From the NCBI GenBank assembly GCA_019694395.1, contig JAIBCC010000017.1, positions 1 to 64,000 of the forward strand: DNA of 64,000 bases. Reading direction: 5' to 3'. Positions 8,860 through 16,992 of the stretch are shown here, in pieces (position 1 is the stretch's first letter; every line of letters starts with the position of its first letter). The stretch comes from Pyrinomonadaceae bacterium. GTDB taxonomy: Bacteria; Acidobacteriota; Blastocatellia; Pyrinomonadales; Pyrinomonadaceae. Under the pieces are notes generated by a model. That model was not told the DNA's origin and did not search any database. It was given only the letters and a program-made list of their open reading frames with translations. The position numbers and the translations under genes are program-made.

Positions 8860-9034
8860 TAATCCACGAAGAGACACGAAAAAAATTGAGCATTTTTTTA
8901 TTGTCCACAGATGGACACAGATTCACACAGATAAAGCAATGGATTGAAAACTACCATCAACTTAATTGAGCTATCAAAAAACATCTGTGTCTATCTGTGT
9001 TTATCTGTGGATAATTCTTTTATCTTCGTGGATA
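8860..9034. repeat. Long palindrome of CACAGAT words between sufU and ilvA
   Basis: Outer arms AATCCACGAAGA and TCTTCGTGGAT pair across about 150 bp. Inner arms are runs of CACAGAT-like words: CACAGATGGACACAGATTC on the left and their complement on the right (CTGTGTCTATCTGTGTTTAT). The element fills nearly the whole gap and ends a few bases before the sufU stop. Confidence 0.75.
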
Positions 9035-9037
9035 AAT

Positions 9038-9487
9038 TTATTCAGTTGAAACCGTTTCTTCCTCGTTAAGCGCGGCGTGAAGCGTGTGCCAACTCAAACT
9101 CGCACATTTGACGCGGGCGGGAAATTCCAAAACTCCGGCAAAGATCTTCAGTTTTCCCAAATGATTTTCGTCGGTTTCAATATCGAGATTGCCTGTCACC
9201 ATTTTTTGAAATTCTTCAAACAAAACTTCGGCTTCTTCTTTTGATTTTCCTTTGACGGCTTGCGTCATCATCGAAGCAGACGCTTTGGAAATTGCACAGC
9301 CCGAACCCTTGAAAGCAACATCTTTTACTTTGCCATCTTCCAAATCAATATAAACTCTCAGCGCATCGCCGCACAGCGGATTATGCCCGTCCGCCTGATG
9401 ATTGGCATCCGCAATCTCGCGGAAATTTCGCGGATTTTTATTATGTTCTAAAATTACTTCCTGATATAGATCGTTTAATTCTGACAT
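9038..9487 (-). CDS. sufU: Fe-S cluster assembly scaffold SufU
   Basis: A 149-residue IscU-fold protein. The three cysteine motifs NPLCGD, GSGCAIS and VKCASLSW are all present with the aspartate of the first motif. The insertion between the second and third cysteines (KGKSKEEAEVLFEEFQKMV and onward) distinguishes SufU from IscU. It accepts sulfur from a SufS-type desulfurase and passes it to the SufBCD machinery. No suf genes are adjacent in this window, so it is an orphan scaffold here. The ATG at 9487 gives a canonical N-terminus (MSELNDLYQEVILEHNKNPR). Confidence 0.92.
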   Translation of the reverse strand: MSELNDLYQEVILEHNKNPRNFREIADANHQADGHNPLCGDALRVYIDLEDGKVKDVAFKGSGCAISKASASMMTQAVKGKSKEEAEVLFEEFQKMVTGNLDIETDENHLGKLKIFAGVLEFPARVKCASLSWHTLHAALNEEETVSTE

Positions 9488-9529
9488 AGTTCAATTTTGG
9501 ATTTTAGATTTTTGACTAATCTTCATCTT

Positions 9530-12310
9530 CTATCCTTTCAAACTATTATACTCTTTTTGGGCTTCAACTAAAGCGGGCATATCTTTGTCGGCTTCTTTCC
9601 AGAGTTCAAAAAACTTTTCGTATTCCACTTTGTCTTTCGTTGCTCTGGCTTTGGCTAATTGTGCCAGTGGATAAATTGATGAGAGCGGTGCTTCTCCGCG
9701 ATGGTTCAGGATTTTGTCGAATTCACGAACTGCATCTTTTGACTTTTTCAACTGCAAATAAGCTAATCCTCGCAGATATTGCGGATAAAATTCGGCGGCT
9801 TTTTCAAATCTTTCGGTGATTTCCAATTCTTCGATGGCTTCTTTGACTTTGCCGTTTTGCAGGTCGCGCGCGGCGCGGATCATCGGCAGCCACAGTTCAT
9901 TGAGCAAAGTATCTTTCGGGCGTTCGGTGTGCAGTTCTTCCATTAAACTTTCGGATTCTTCGCGTTGTCCGGCGACTGCCATTGCCAATGCTGCCCGGGT
10001 TATTACGTCTTTTCCACGTTCTAAATTGATGGCTTTGTTGGTTTGAGTCTTGAGAACGGTTTTTAGTTGATTTTCATTGCCTTTCGGCAAATCTGTTCCA
10101 TTACTCCAAAAAACTATTCTGAGGGCTTGATCGGCGGCAAATTTAGCGGCAACTTCTTTGGCATCATTGCGGATAGCAAGATCAATTGATTTTCGGGAAA
10201 AATCCTGTGCAGTTCGCCATTTGCCTTGAAAAGCCGCTGTTCCGGTTTGCAGATTCAGCGCGAGGTATTCATCTGTTGTTCCCGCAAACCATTTCAGATG
10301 TTCAGCCATCGCCGCCTGATCATTTTCGATAAATCCAACCAGATAAAGAGGAACACGGAAAAATTCGCAATCCATGTTTTTAGCGATGGCTTCCCGGCAG
10401 ATTGTCTTAACTTCATCCAACTTACCAAGCGGTAAAAGCGACTCCGCCAGATTAGCACTTAAGGCGGCACTGATAAATACCCCCAAATTGAACGCCTCAC
10501 GGCAAATAGTCACTGCTTTTTCAAATTGTCCCAGTCGCATATAACAATCTGCAAGCCCTATAAAAGGTGATACACTGTTGGATTGAGTTTTGCGCCAGAG
10601 TTCCATGGTCGAAATAGTATGATTTATCTCGCCTGTTGCATAAGAGTAATAAAAATAGCTGATCCGCAGTTTCTCAAATTCGCCGACCGAATCTTTCAAT
10701 TCAAAGGCTCTAGTTGCCATTTCCTTTGCTAATGTCCATTGATGACTGTTGGCATAGGCTGTTGATAAACCTGAATACGCCGAAGCAAAACCGGAATCAA
10801 TTTCCAATGCTTTTTGATAAAATGGAATCGCTCCCAAAGGTCTGCCCTTTAATGATTCTTCCTGTCCGAAACTGTAAAACTTTATTGCTTCAAATGAATG
10901 GGTGGTTAGCTCAAGCGGAATATCAAACTTCTGGATTGAACTGAGACTTTCACCAAGTTTTTCCCGCATTCCCGTTGCTGCCCGACTCAAAGCAGAAAGA
11001 ACTTCCTCTTTAGAGTTTGCCTGTTCATATTCTCGTCCTAAACTTTCTCCATTGCGGGAAACTGCTTCCAAAGTGAGAAAATAAACCGAGCCAAGGTTGG
11101 AAATACTGCCGACCAAATATGCTTTCAAACTGAGCCGCAGACAAATTTCTTCAGCCATTTCTCTGGTAATTTGAGAATTCGGCTCACGTCTCATCTGCCG
11201 CAAGGCTTGAGCCACTTTCATATTCGGCACAATGTCGAGAAACGGAGATTGTCCGAGTGAAAAGGTCAAAGCAGTTTTCAAAGTATGATCGAAGATCGGA
11301 TCGCCGGTCATATTTTCAAAATCAATCAGAAGCAGGGAATCTTTCAACCTCCCGCCCGAACTCGTCGAAAGTTTTCCGGTCGAAGGCGTTGCCGATTGAG
11401 TTTCTTTTTTATTCGGAACGGCTGTTTGTTCCAATTTTGCTTCGAGCAGAATCTCATCCCGAAAATCCTTGAGATCGGTCAATAAATCTCTGGTCGTTTG
11501 ATACCGCTCATTGCGTTTTTTCTTGAGCGTTTTATGGACGATTCTGATGAGTTCTTTCGGCAGATGCGGCGCAAAACTCTGTAAGGGCGGCGGCTCCGAG
11601 TTCATAATCCCCGAAATAACATCCATCATCGTTTCGCCTTTGAACGGAACCTGTCCCGCTAAAATTTCATACATCATCACCCCGAAACTGAAAATATCAC
11701 TTCGTGCATCAACCGCTTTTCCGCGAGCCTGTTCGGGTGACATATACGATGCCGTTCCCATTACTACGCCGGGATTTGTTTTGACTAATTTTTTGGTTGA
11801 ATCTTCGGCTTCGGCGGAATTCTTTGCTTTCGGTTCAGAAAGTTTAGCGAGTCCGAAATCCAGAACTTTAACATAACCATCGGGACGAATCATCACATTT
11901 TCGGGTTTGATGTCACGATGAATGATTCCGGCTTGATGAGCGGCGGAAAGTGCTTCGGCGGTTTGAATGGAAATCGAAAGAGTTTCGTCGAATGTGAGAC
12001 GGCTTTTCATCCTTTCGCGCAGGGTTTCACCTTCGATAAATTCAATCGCAATGAAATGTTTGCTTTCAAACGCACCGATGTCGTGAATGGTGATGATATT
12101 CGGATGATTGAGCGCGGAAGCCGCTTGAGCCTCTTGTTTGAAACGGTCTAAAGCGTTGGAATCCGCAGAAATCTTTTCAGGCAGAATTTTAAGCGCGACT
12201 TTTCTGCCGAGGCGGGAATCTTGAGCCAAATAAACTTCGCCCATTCCGCCTGCGCCAAGTTGAGAAATAATTTTGAAATGACCAAATGTAGAATCAGGGG
12301 CTAAAGTCAT
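9530..12310 (-). CDS. Ser/Thr protein kinase with C-terminal TPR array
   Basis: A 926-residue PknB-type kinase. Residues about 1-280 contain the glycine loop GAGGMGEVYLA, VALKILPEK, HRDIKPENVM, DFGLAKLSE and MGTASYMSPEQARG. After a Ser/Thr-rich linker the protein has a middle module (LLLIDFENMTGDPIF, LRQMRREPNSQ) seen on other Acidobacteriota kinases. A long array of helical TPR-like repeats fills residues about 480-926 (AIPFYQKALEIDSGFASAYS, LGQFEKAVTICREAF, RGLAYLQLKKSKDAVREF). No membrane helix is evident, so it is probably cytoplasmic and the TPRs bind partner proteins. I chose the ATG at 12310; a TTG six codons earlier is less likely. An 18-bp palindrome lies 88 bp upstream. Confidence 0.92.
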   Translation of the reverse strand: MTLAPDSTFGHFKIISQLGAGGMGEVYLAQDSRLGRKVALKILPEKISADSNALDRFKQEAQAASALNHPNIITIHDIGAFESKHFIAIEFIEGETLRERMKSRLTFDETLSISIQTAEALSAAHQAGIIHRDIKPENVMIRPDGYVKVLDFGLAKLSEPKAKNSAEAEDSTKKLVKTNPGVVMGTASYMSPEQARGKAVDARSDIFSFGVMMYEILAGQVPFKGETMMDVISGIMNSEPPPLQSFAPHLPKELIRIVHKTLKKKRNERYQTTRDLLTDLKDFRDEILLEAKLEQTAVPNKKETQSATPSTGKLSTSSGGRLKDSLLLIDFENMTGDPIFDHTLKTALTFSLGQSPFLDIVPNMKVAQALRQMRREPNSQITREMAEEICLRLSLKAYLVGSISNLGSVYFLTLEAVSRNGESLGREYEQANSKEEVLSALSRAATGMREKLGESLSSIQKFDIPLELTTHSFEAIKFYSFGQEESLKGRPLGAIPFYQKALEIDSGFASAYSGLSTAYANSHQWTLAKEMATRAFELKDSVGEFEKLRISYFYYSYATGEINHTISTMELWRKTQSNSVSPFIGLADCYMRLGQFEKAVTICREAFNLGVFISAALSANLAESLLPLGKLDEVKTICREAIAKNMDCEFFRVPLYLVGFIENDQAAMAEHLKWFAGTTDEYLALNLQTGTAAFQGKWRTAQDFSRKSIDLAIRNDAKEVAAKFAADQALRIVFWSNGTDLPKGNENQLKTVLKTQTNKAINLERGKDVITRAALAMAVAGQREESESLMEELHTERPKDTLLNELWLPMIRAARDLQNGKVKEAIEELEITERFEKAAEFYPQYLRGLAYLQLKKSKDAVREFDKILNHRGEAPLSSIYPLAQLAKARATKDKVEYEKFFELWKEADKDMPALVEAQKEYNSLKG

Positions 12311-12397
12311 TAAAATTTCTACTAGCAAAAGAAATTCGGATAAAACTTACTCTAAGGATAGTAGAAAATTTGAAATTTAGGAATACCTTACCCCAAA

Positions 12398-12415
12398 ATA
12401 GGTAGTTCTACCTAT
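12398..12415. promoter_or_regulatory. 18-bp palindrome upstream of the TPR kinase
   Basis: ATAGGTAG-TT-CTACCTAT is a perfect 8-bp dyad, 88 bp before the kinase ATG at 12310. A related dyad with CTACCC arms lies at a similar distance from the lipoprotein gene at 49398. It could be an operator; no protein is assigned. Confidence 0.4.
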
Positions 12416-12436
12416 ACGAAATTAACTCTGTCAAGA

Positions 12437-12796
12437 TCAAACTTTATCGCCAATCGGCGCAGTATATTTTTCGTCCTCAATGTTTCCCGTATTCAAAACG
12501 TTTTTCGGCTCGAAAAGCAAAACTTCAACCTCATTTTCGGCAATAGGGCGATGTTCCACACCTTTTGGAACGATAATGAATTCGCCTTCCTTTAATTCAA
12601 CCGTTTTATCCCGAAATTCAATACGAAAATTGCCCTTCATAGCCAAAAACATTTCGTCTTCATTTTCGTGTTGATGCCACGGGAATTCACCTTGGAATTT
12701 GACGAGTTTTATTTCTTGACCGTTCAGTTCACCGACAACTTTAGGTCGCCAATGTTCATTTATCAGTGCGAATTTTTCAGCTAGATTTACTTTCAT
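12437..12796 (-). CDS. Cupin-domain protein
   Basis: A 119-residue single-domain cupin. Motif 1 is seen as FPWHQHENEDEMFLAMKG (metal ligands His, His, Glu and a downstream His) and motif 2 as FIIVPKGVEHRPIAENE. The whole protein is one beta-barrel. Close relatives are often annotated as mannose-6-phosphate isomerase-like or general cupins binding a divalent metal, and the substrate cannot be deduced. The ATG at 12796 gives MKVNLAEKFAL. It lies 9 bp downstream of a small membrane protein gene on the same strand and is probably co-transcribed with it and with the acetyltransferase genes upstream. Confidence 0.85.
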   Translation of the reverse strand: MKVNLAEKFALINEHWRPKVVGELNGQEIKLVKFQGEFPWHQHENEDEMFLAMKGNFRIEFRDKTVELKEGEFIIVPKGVEHRPIAENEVEVLLFEPKNVLNTGNIEDEKYTAPIGDKV

Positions 12797-12805
12797 ATTT
12801 TTTGA

Positions 12806-13090
12806 CTATTTCAAACGAATGAGTGCAACTAAAAAAATAACGTATAAAACTCCGCTTAGTATAGCTATCAGATTTGCAATTGGTGAAAGTCTTTGGTCTT
12901 CAAAAGTTCGCGCCAAAAATGAAATTGCCAATAAAATCCATACTAAACTATGAAACCAACGAACTATAAAGAATTGCAGTCCCTTGGTAGCATAAACCAG
13001 TTCTGATTTAGGTATATAAAATGCGTAAACAAGAGCAACTACTAATGCCGCACAGCCCCAAATCCACCACGAAATATTAAGAAAACCCAT
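12806..13090 (-). CDS. Small three-helix membrane protein
   Basis: A 94-residue hydrophobic protein with three predicted membrane helices (roughly residues 6-24, 43-62 and 72-92). It is not a family I can name. A strong ribosome site (GGAGGTGGGG) immediately precedes the ATG at 13090, so translation is well supported. It lies between a cupin gene and a cluster of GNAT acetyltransferases on the same strand, with gaps of 9 and about 50 bp, which suggests one transcript. Function unknown. Confidence 0.75.
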   Translation of the reverse strand: MGFLNISWWIWGCAALVVALVYAFYIPKSELVYATKGLQFFIVRWFHSLVWILLAISFLARTFEDQRLSPIANLIAILSGVLYVIFLVALIRLK

Positions 13091-13141
13091 TCCCCACCTC
13101 CGAATTTTCTTTGCTATACGACAGAGCTTCTCTAAAAGTTG

Positions 13142-13648
13142 TTAATTTACAAATAAATCGAATCGTTGCTCGATCAGCGGCTTTCCAAAATCATCAGACT
13201 CTTTTTCTTCGGTGAGTTTAAATCCGTATCTTTCGTAAAGTTTCGTTGCAGTAGTCTGCTCATTAGTAGTCCAAAGATAAGCAGATTTGTAGCCTTTTTC
13301 TTTGAGAAAATCCATAAATAATTGCATCAATTTATTTCCCAAACCAATTCCTCGATATTCCGGTTCGAGATAAAAATAGCGAAGCTGTGCCGAATCATTA
13401 TTTCGGTGCATTAAGAGCAAAAAACCGACAATTTTATCTACGTCTTCGCAAACCCAAACGCAATCTTTTTCGGAATCGTAGGAATGATAAAATTCCGCTA
13501 AACCTTTGGCAACATAAGCCTCAAACGATAATCCGTAGCTATTTTCGTCATTATAAAGTTTGCCGTGACGATAAATTACATAGCCCAAATCACCCGATTT
13601 TAGTTCGGTTCTGATTGAAATATTTTCGATTGAACTTGCTTTTATCAT
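13142..13648 (-). CDS. GNAT-family N-acetyltransferase (MarR-associated type)
   Basis: An acetyl-CoA-dependent N-acetyltransferase. The acceptor half contains ELKSGDLGYVIYRHGKLY and SYGLSFEAYVAKGLAEF, a signature I associate with GNAT domains often fused to MarR regulators, here without the MarR part. The acetyl-CoA loop is YRGIGLGNKLMQL (an R-G-x-G-L-G version of Q/RxxGxG/A), and the C-terminal strand is YLWTTNEQTTATKLYERYGF. I prefer the ATG at 13648 (MIKASSIENIS). A GTG at 13684 would overlap the preceding acetyltransferase gene by 11 bp. It is the last of four GNAT genes in tandem; the substrate is unknown. Confidence 0.85.
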   Translation of the reverse strand: MIKASSIENISIRTELKSGDLGYVIYRHGKLYNDENSYGLSFEAYVAKGLAEFYHSYDSEKDCVWVCEDVDKIVGFLLLMHRNNDSAQLRYFYLEPEYRGIGLGNKLMQLFMDFLKEKGYKSAYLWTTNEQTTATKLYERYGFKLTEEKESDDFGKPLIEQRFDLFVN

Positions 13649-13673
13649 TGGATAATTATTAACGCATTTTTCA

Positions 13674-14228
13674 CTAAACGGCACTAAAAGACCTGCTTAC
13701 CAAAATCTCTCGCTGCATCAAAAAATCAGTTAGCAATGATTTTCCAAGCTGAAAATTAATCGTGCCGCAAATTTCAAACTTCCATTTTTGATAGAAATTT
13801 TGAGCGTGTAAATTATTTTCCCAAACCGTCAGCCAGATTTTATCGTGGTCTAATTTTTCGGCTTCGGCTAAGCAACTCTCCATTAAACGTGCGCCAATTC
13901 CAAATCCGATAAACTTTTGTTTTGCATAAAGGCGTTTGAGTTTTATCGGATTTTGGGCAGTTACCATTGTTGTTTCATTATTTCTTTCGAGTTTGGCATA
14001 ACCGACTGCTTCATCATCAATTTCAGCTAACAAAAAAATGGCATTTGGCTCAGCTAATTCAGCAGAAACTCGTGAAATAGTAAAAGTTTCATCTAAATAA
14101 ACTTTTAAATCTTCCGCCGGCATCAGCGGGTGATTAACAAAAGCATCGTGAAAAGTCTCTCTGCCAAGCTCGGTTATTAACTCCGCATCCTTTAATTCTG
14201 CTCTTCTAATTGTTATTTCTTGCTTCAT
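13674..14228 (-). CDS. GNAT-family N-acetyltransferase
   Basis: A 184-residue GNAT enzyme. The N-terminus ITIRRAELKDAELITELGRE and ETFHDAFV resemble the spermine/spermidine acetyltransferase-like PaiA group. The acetyl-CoA-binding turn is KQKFIGFGIGARLMESCL, and WLTVWENNLHAQNFYQKWKF forms the typical final helix and strand. A polyamine substrate would fit the PaiA resemblance but is only a suggestion. The gene starts 2 bp after the stop of another GNAT gene, indicating translational coupling in an acetyltransferase cluster. Confidence 0.88.
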   Translation of the reverse strand: MKQEITIRRAELKDAELITELGRETFHDAFVNHPLMPAEDLKVYLDETFTISRVSAELAEPNAIFLLAEIDDEAVGYAKLERNNETTMVTAQNPIKLKRLYAKQKFIGFGIGARLMESCLAEAEKLDHDKIWLTVWENNLHAQNFYQKWKFEICGTINFQLGKSLLTDFLMQREILVSRSFSAV

Positions 14229-14230
14229 TT

Positions 14231-14680
14231 CTAAATCTCTTTTTCAAAACAAACGCTGTTATCCATACCGATATACTGACCGTAATTCGGAATCAGTTTG
14301 TAGCTGTTTTTTTCATAAAGTCGAATTGCTTCAGGCTGTTTCAAACCTGTTTCGAGAACGCATTTTGTAAATCCAAGTTCATTTGCCCAATTTTCCAATT
14401 CCTGTAAAACCAACGAAGCAATGCCTTTACTGCGTTTTTCCAACGGCACGAACATTCGTTTTACTTCCATTGAGCTTTCATCAAACGATTTTATCGCACC
14501 GCATCCGACCGGCTCGTTTTCTTCGTAAGCCACCACGACATATTTGATCGCGTCAATTTTGTTGAACTGGGCGTAAAAAGAATGTTCCGCGCCGTCACGA
14601 ATGGCTAATTCTTTATCCAATTCCCGCACTAAATTTTGAAAGTCCGCATTGTCCGAATTTGTTCTTTTAATCGTAATCAT
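14231..14680 (-). CDS. GNAT-family N-acetyltransferase
   Basis: A 149-residue single-domain GNAT protein. It opens with ITIKRTNSDNADFQNLVREL, has the central strand CGAIKSFDESSMEVKRMFV and the acetyl-CoA motif EKRSKGIASLVLQELENWA (K-R-x-x-G-I-A), and closes with CVLETGLKQPEAIRLYEKNS. This arrangement matches small acetyltransferases of the YsnE/YhcW-like kind, whose substrates are mostly unknown. It is the second acetyltransferase of the cluster and lies 9 bp after the small membrane protein upstream. Confidence 0.88.
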   Translation of the reverse strand: MITIKRTNSDNADFQNLVRELDKELAIRDGAEHSFYAQFNKIDAIKYVVVAYEENEPVGCGAIKSFDESSMEVKRMFVPLEKRSKGIASLVLQELENWANELGFTKCVLETGLKQPEAIRLYEKNSYKLIPNYGQYIGMDNSVCFEKEI

Positions 14681-14689
14681 TGTGTTTCG

Positions 14690-14938
14690 TTAATTTAGCA
14701 AAGATTTACTAACCGCTAACAGAGTAATTATCAAATAAATCGAATTGAGAGCCGTGTTCGCAAACGCGCCTTTTTGAAAAGTATAATAGATCAGACAAAC
14801 GCAGCCGAAAATGTTCATCGTCAGAAAAATCAGCGAATTACTACTCAGAATTTGCTGCGTGTTCAGACCGTAACCGATCAAACAAACAATTCCGCCGAAC
14901 CAACCTAAAAAATTGAGATATTTGTGATCTTTCAACAT
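14690..14938 (-). CDS. CBU_0592-like small membrane protein
   Basis: An 82-residue protein with three membrane helices. The pattern FLGWFGGIVCLIGYGLNTQQ, then NSLIFLTMNIFGCVCLIYYT, then a KGAFANTALNSIYLII tail fits the small CBU_0592-type membrane domain as I remember it: a Gly-Tyr turn, an Asn-Gly-containing middle helix, and an Asn in the last helix. I chose the ATG at 14938, preceded by AGAGG at a 9-base spacing; a TTG at 14947 is possible. The ATG follows the stop of the upstream GNAT gene by one base, so the two are coupled. Function is unknown; the family superficially resembles half-transporters. Confidence 0.72.
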   Translation of the reverse strand: MLKDHKYLNFLGWFGGIVCLIGYGLNTQQILSSNSLIFLTMNIFGCVCLIYYTFQKGAFANTALNSIYLIITLLAVSKSLLN

Positions 14939-14939
14939 T

Positions 14940-15410
14940 TTATTCAACCTCTTCCATTCGCATTTCCAGTAATAACGGCTTAAATCCTGCCTTTTCGTAA
15001 GCTTTGACGGCGGAAAAATTTTCGCTGTAAACTTTGAGCCGGATTTCGTTTAATCCGCGTTCTTTTGCCCAATTTATCAACGACTCCAGGATTCTTTGAT
15101 TGATACCTTTTCCGCGATGTTCCGGCTTCACATACATAAAGCCGAGATACGCATATTTATCGTGTTTTTCATAATCTTTGGCTTCTTTTTCCAACACATA
15201 GCCAGACGCAATCAGTTCATTATTAAGCTCTGCTACAAAGACCGCAGACAAATCCGATCTGACCAATTCCGCCAAATCGTAGTAATGAATTTCGCCGTCT
15301 TTCAAAGTCGGATTGATAGGACGCTCAGCCGTAACAATGCCCTGTTCAAATTCCAAAAGCGTTTCCAATTCTTCGATTTTCGCCTGCCTGATTTTCAATT
15401 TCTCTTCCAT
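14940..15410 (-). CDS. GNAT-family N-acetyltransferase
   Basis: A 156-residue GNAT enzyme opening with KLKIRQAKIEELETLLEFEQ. The acetyl-CoA site is VKPEHRGKGINQRILESLI (R-G-K-G-I), followed by the usual ERGLNEIRLKVYSENFSAVK and AYEKAGF strand. This organisation matches general GNATs acting on small amines or on protein N-termini, and no substrate is evident. Its stop nearly touches the start of the CBU_0592-like gene downstream. Its ATG at 15410 lies 14 bp after the stop of the Pat-like GNAT gene upstream. Confidence 0.88.
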   Translation of the reverse strand: MEEKLKIRQAKIEELETLLEFEQGIVTAERPINPTLKDGEIHYYDLAELVRSDLSAVFVAELNNELIASGYVLEKEAKDYEKHDKYAYLGFMYVKPEHRGKGINQRILESLINWAKERGLNEIRLKVYSENFSAVKAYEKAGFKPLLLEMRMEEVE

Positions 15411-15424
15411 AAAAATCCCATCAA

Positions 15425-15916
15425 CTACCGTTTATTTATCAATTCCCAATAACCAACATCTATCCACCGACCGAGTTTGAAGCCGACCTCCTCAAAATGA
15501 GCGACTTTTTTCATTCCGAATTTTTCGTGCAGTTTAACACTTGCCTCGTTCGGCAAAGAAATTCCCGCAATGATGGCGTGAAATTCGGATTTGGCGAGTT
15601 CTTCAAATAACCGCGTATAAAGTTTTGTGCCGATGCCTTTTTGATGAATTCCGTTTCGGACATAAACCGAAATTTCGACGGAAGGTTTATAAGCAGCGCG
15701 AGTTTTGTATTGCGCGACATACGCATAGCCGAGAACCGTATCTGCTTCCGTTAGAACAAAATACGGATAATTTTGAGAAATTTCTGTAATCCGTTTTTCA
15801 ATTTCCGAAAGACTGACCGCCTCAATCTCGAAAGTAGCGTGCGAATGCAAAACGTAATAATTATAGATCTCGGCGATTTGCTCCGCGTCTGAAATTTTTA
15901 CTTTTCTAATCTCCAT
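15425..15916 (-). CDS. Pat/Bar-like GNAT acetyltransferase
   Basis: A 163-residue enzyme of the phosphinothricin/methionine-sulfone acetyltransferase group. It has AEIYNYYVLHSHATFEIEAV at the N-terminus, VEISVYVRNGIHQKGIGTKL as the acetyl-CoA site, IAGISLPNEASVKLHEKFGM, and the diagnostic C-terminal FKLGRWIDVGYWEL. Family members acetylate amino-acid analogues such as methionine sulfoximine. A close paralogue of the same length lies at 43796-44287. It is the first gene of the GNAT cluster and is divergent from the LysR gene at 16116, with a palindrome between them, so that regulator may control the cluster (inference). Confidence 0.9.
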   Translation of the reverse strand: MEIRKVKISDAEQIAEIYNYYVLHSHATFEIEAVSLSEIEKRITEISQNYPYFVLTEADTVLGYAYVAQYKTRAAYKPSVEISVYVRNGIHQKGIGTKLYTRLFEELAKSEFHAIIAGISLPNEASVKLHEKFGMKKVAHFEEVGFKLGRWIDVGYWELINKR

Positions 15917-16012
15917 TTCTCCAACCCAAGCAGATAATTTACACTATTTTTTAATGCAGAAAAATGCTAAGTTTGCATTGATTGATGCAATTTATGAATT
16001 AAACATTGCTAT

Positions 16013-16103
16013 GATCTTTGACCTTTGATCTTTGATAAATTTGAATTGTTCAACTCAATTAAAAATTCATCAAAGATCGAAAATCAAAGCTCAAAGATCA
16101 AAA
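16013..16103. repeat. Palindrome of ATCTTTG/CAAAGAT words
   Basis: Left arm GATCTTTGACCTTTGATCTT (from 16013) pairs with ATCAAAGCTCAAAGATCA on the right. The centre is TTGAATTG..CAATT. It fills the divergent gap between the Pat-like GNAT and the LysR gene and ends just before the LysR ATG. Confidence 0.7.
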
Positions 16104-16115
16104 GTCTTTACAAAG

Positions 16116-16988
16116 ATGAACTTACAACAAATCCAATATTTTTTGGCTTTAGCCGATGAGCTGCATTTTTGGAAAACTTCGGAAAAGGTTTTTATCACGC
16201 AATCTGCTTTGAGCCGACAAATCAAAAGTTTGGAACAAGAACTTGGTTTTCAACTATTTAAGCGTGATAAACGCAATGTCCAACTAACTGGCGCAGGAGA
16301 ATTTTTGCGAACGGAATTTACCAAAATTTTGACCGATTTTGAAAGCGTGACGCGCCACGCCAAACAAATTGCCGAAGGCGAAATCGGCACAATCCGCATC
16401 GGTCATCCCGCTTCGATCACGTTTTCCGTTTTGCCGAAAATTTTGTCCGAATTAGCGCAAAAACATCCGAATATCATTGCCCAAATGTTTGAAGTTGATT
16501 CGGTTGATATTGATACTTCGCTGTTGACGCACCGCATTGATCTGGCGTTTAACCGCGAATTGCCAAAAGCCAAAGAACTTAATTCAAAACTGTTGATGAC
16601 GGAAAATTTTGCACTGGTCGTTCCGGCAAATCATCCGATAAATCAGGCGAAAAAAGTAAATTTGAGCGAATTAAAAGATGAATGGTTCGTGCTGCCGTCG
16701 CTCGCGGGCAAAAGCGAACACGCCGCTCAACTGAGGGCGATTTTTGCCGAAGCCGATTTTTTGCCCAAAGTGCGCTTTGAATCGGATTTCGGTGCAACTT
16801 TGCTTGGTTTGGTCGCCAAAGGTTTGGGGATTTCGGTAATGCCTTTTTCCTATTCGCATTATTTGCCGGAAGAAGTTCGGTTCATTAAAATCCCTCCAAC
16901 TTCAAGCCTTTACGCGATTTGGCGAACAAATGATAAAAGTTCGGTTTTGAAAAACTTTTTGCAAGTAATTGAGAATAATAGTATTTAG
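16116..16988 (+). CDS. LysR-family transcriptional regulator
   Basis: A 290-residue LysR regulator. Residues 1-60 are the winged helix-turn-helix (LQQIQYFLALADELHFWKTS, then FITQSALSRQIKSLEQELGF and LFKRDKRNVQLTGAGEFL). A co-inducer-binding domain follows from about residue 90 (IRIGHPASITFSVLPKIL onward). I chose the ATG at 16116, which gives the usual family N-terminus. An upstream in-frame start at 16032 would translate the palindromic repeat and is rejected. It is divergent from the GNAT cluster, the classical LysR target arrangement. The co-inducer is unknown. Its stop is 4 bp from the convergent DUF3291 gene. Confidence 0.92.
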   Translation: MNLQQIQYFLALADELHFWKTSEKVFITQSALSRQIKSLEQELGFQLFKRDKRNVQLTGAGEFLRTEFTKILTDFESVTRHAKQIAEGEIGTIRIGHPASITFSVLPKILSELAQKHPNIIAQMFEVDSVDIDTSLLTHRIDLAFNRELPKAKELNSKLLMTENFALVVPANHPINQAKKVNLSELKDEWFVLPSLAGKSEHAAQLRAIFAEADFLPKVRFESDFGATLLGLVAKGLGISVMPFSYSHYLPEEVRFIKIPPTSSLYAIWRTNDKSSVLKNFLQVIENNSI

Positions 16989-16992
16989 ATAT

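Noticed and set aside
16032..16115. Upstream start for the LysR regulator
   Set aside because: The extra 28 residues are encoded by the palindromic repeat and the LysR helix-turn-helix begins directly at the ATG at 16116.
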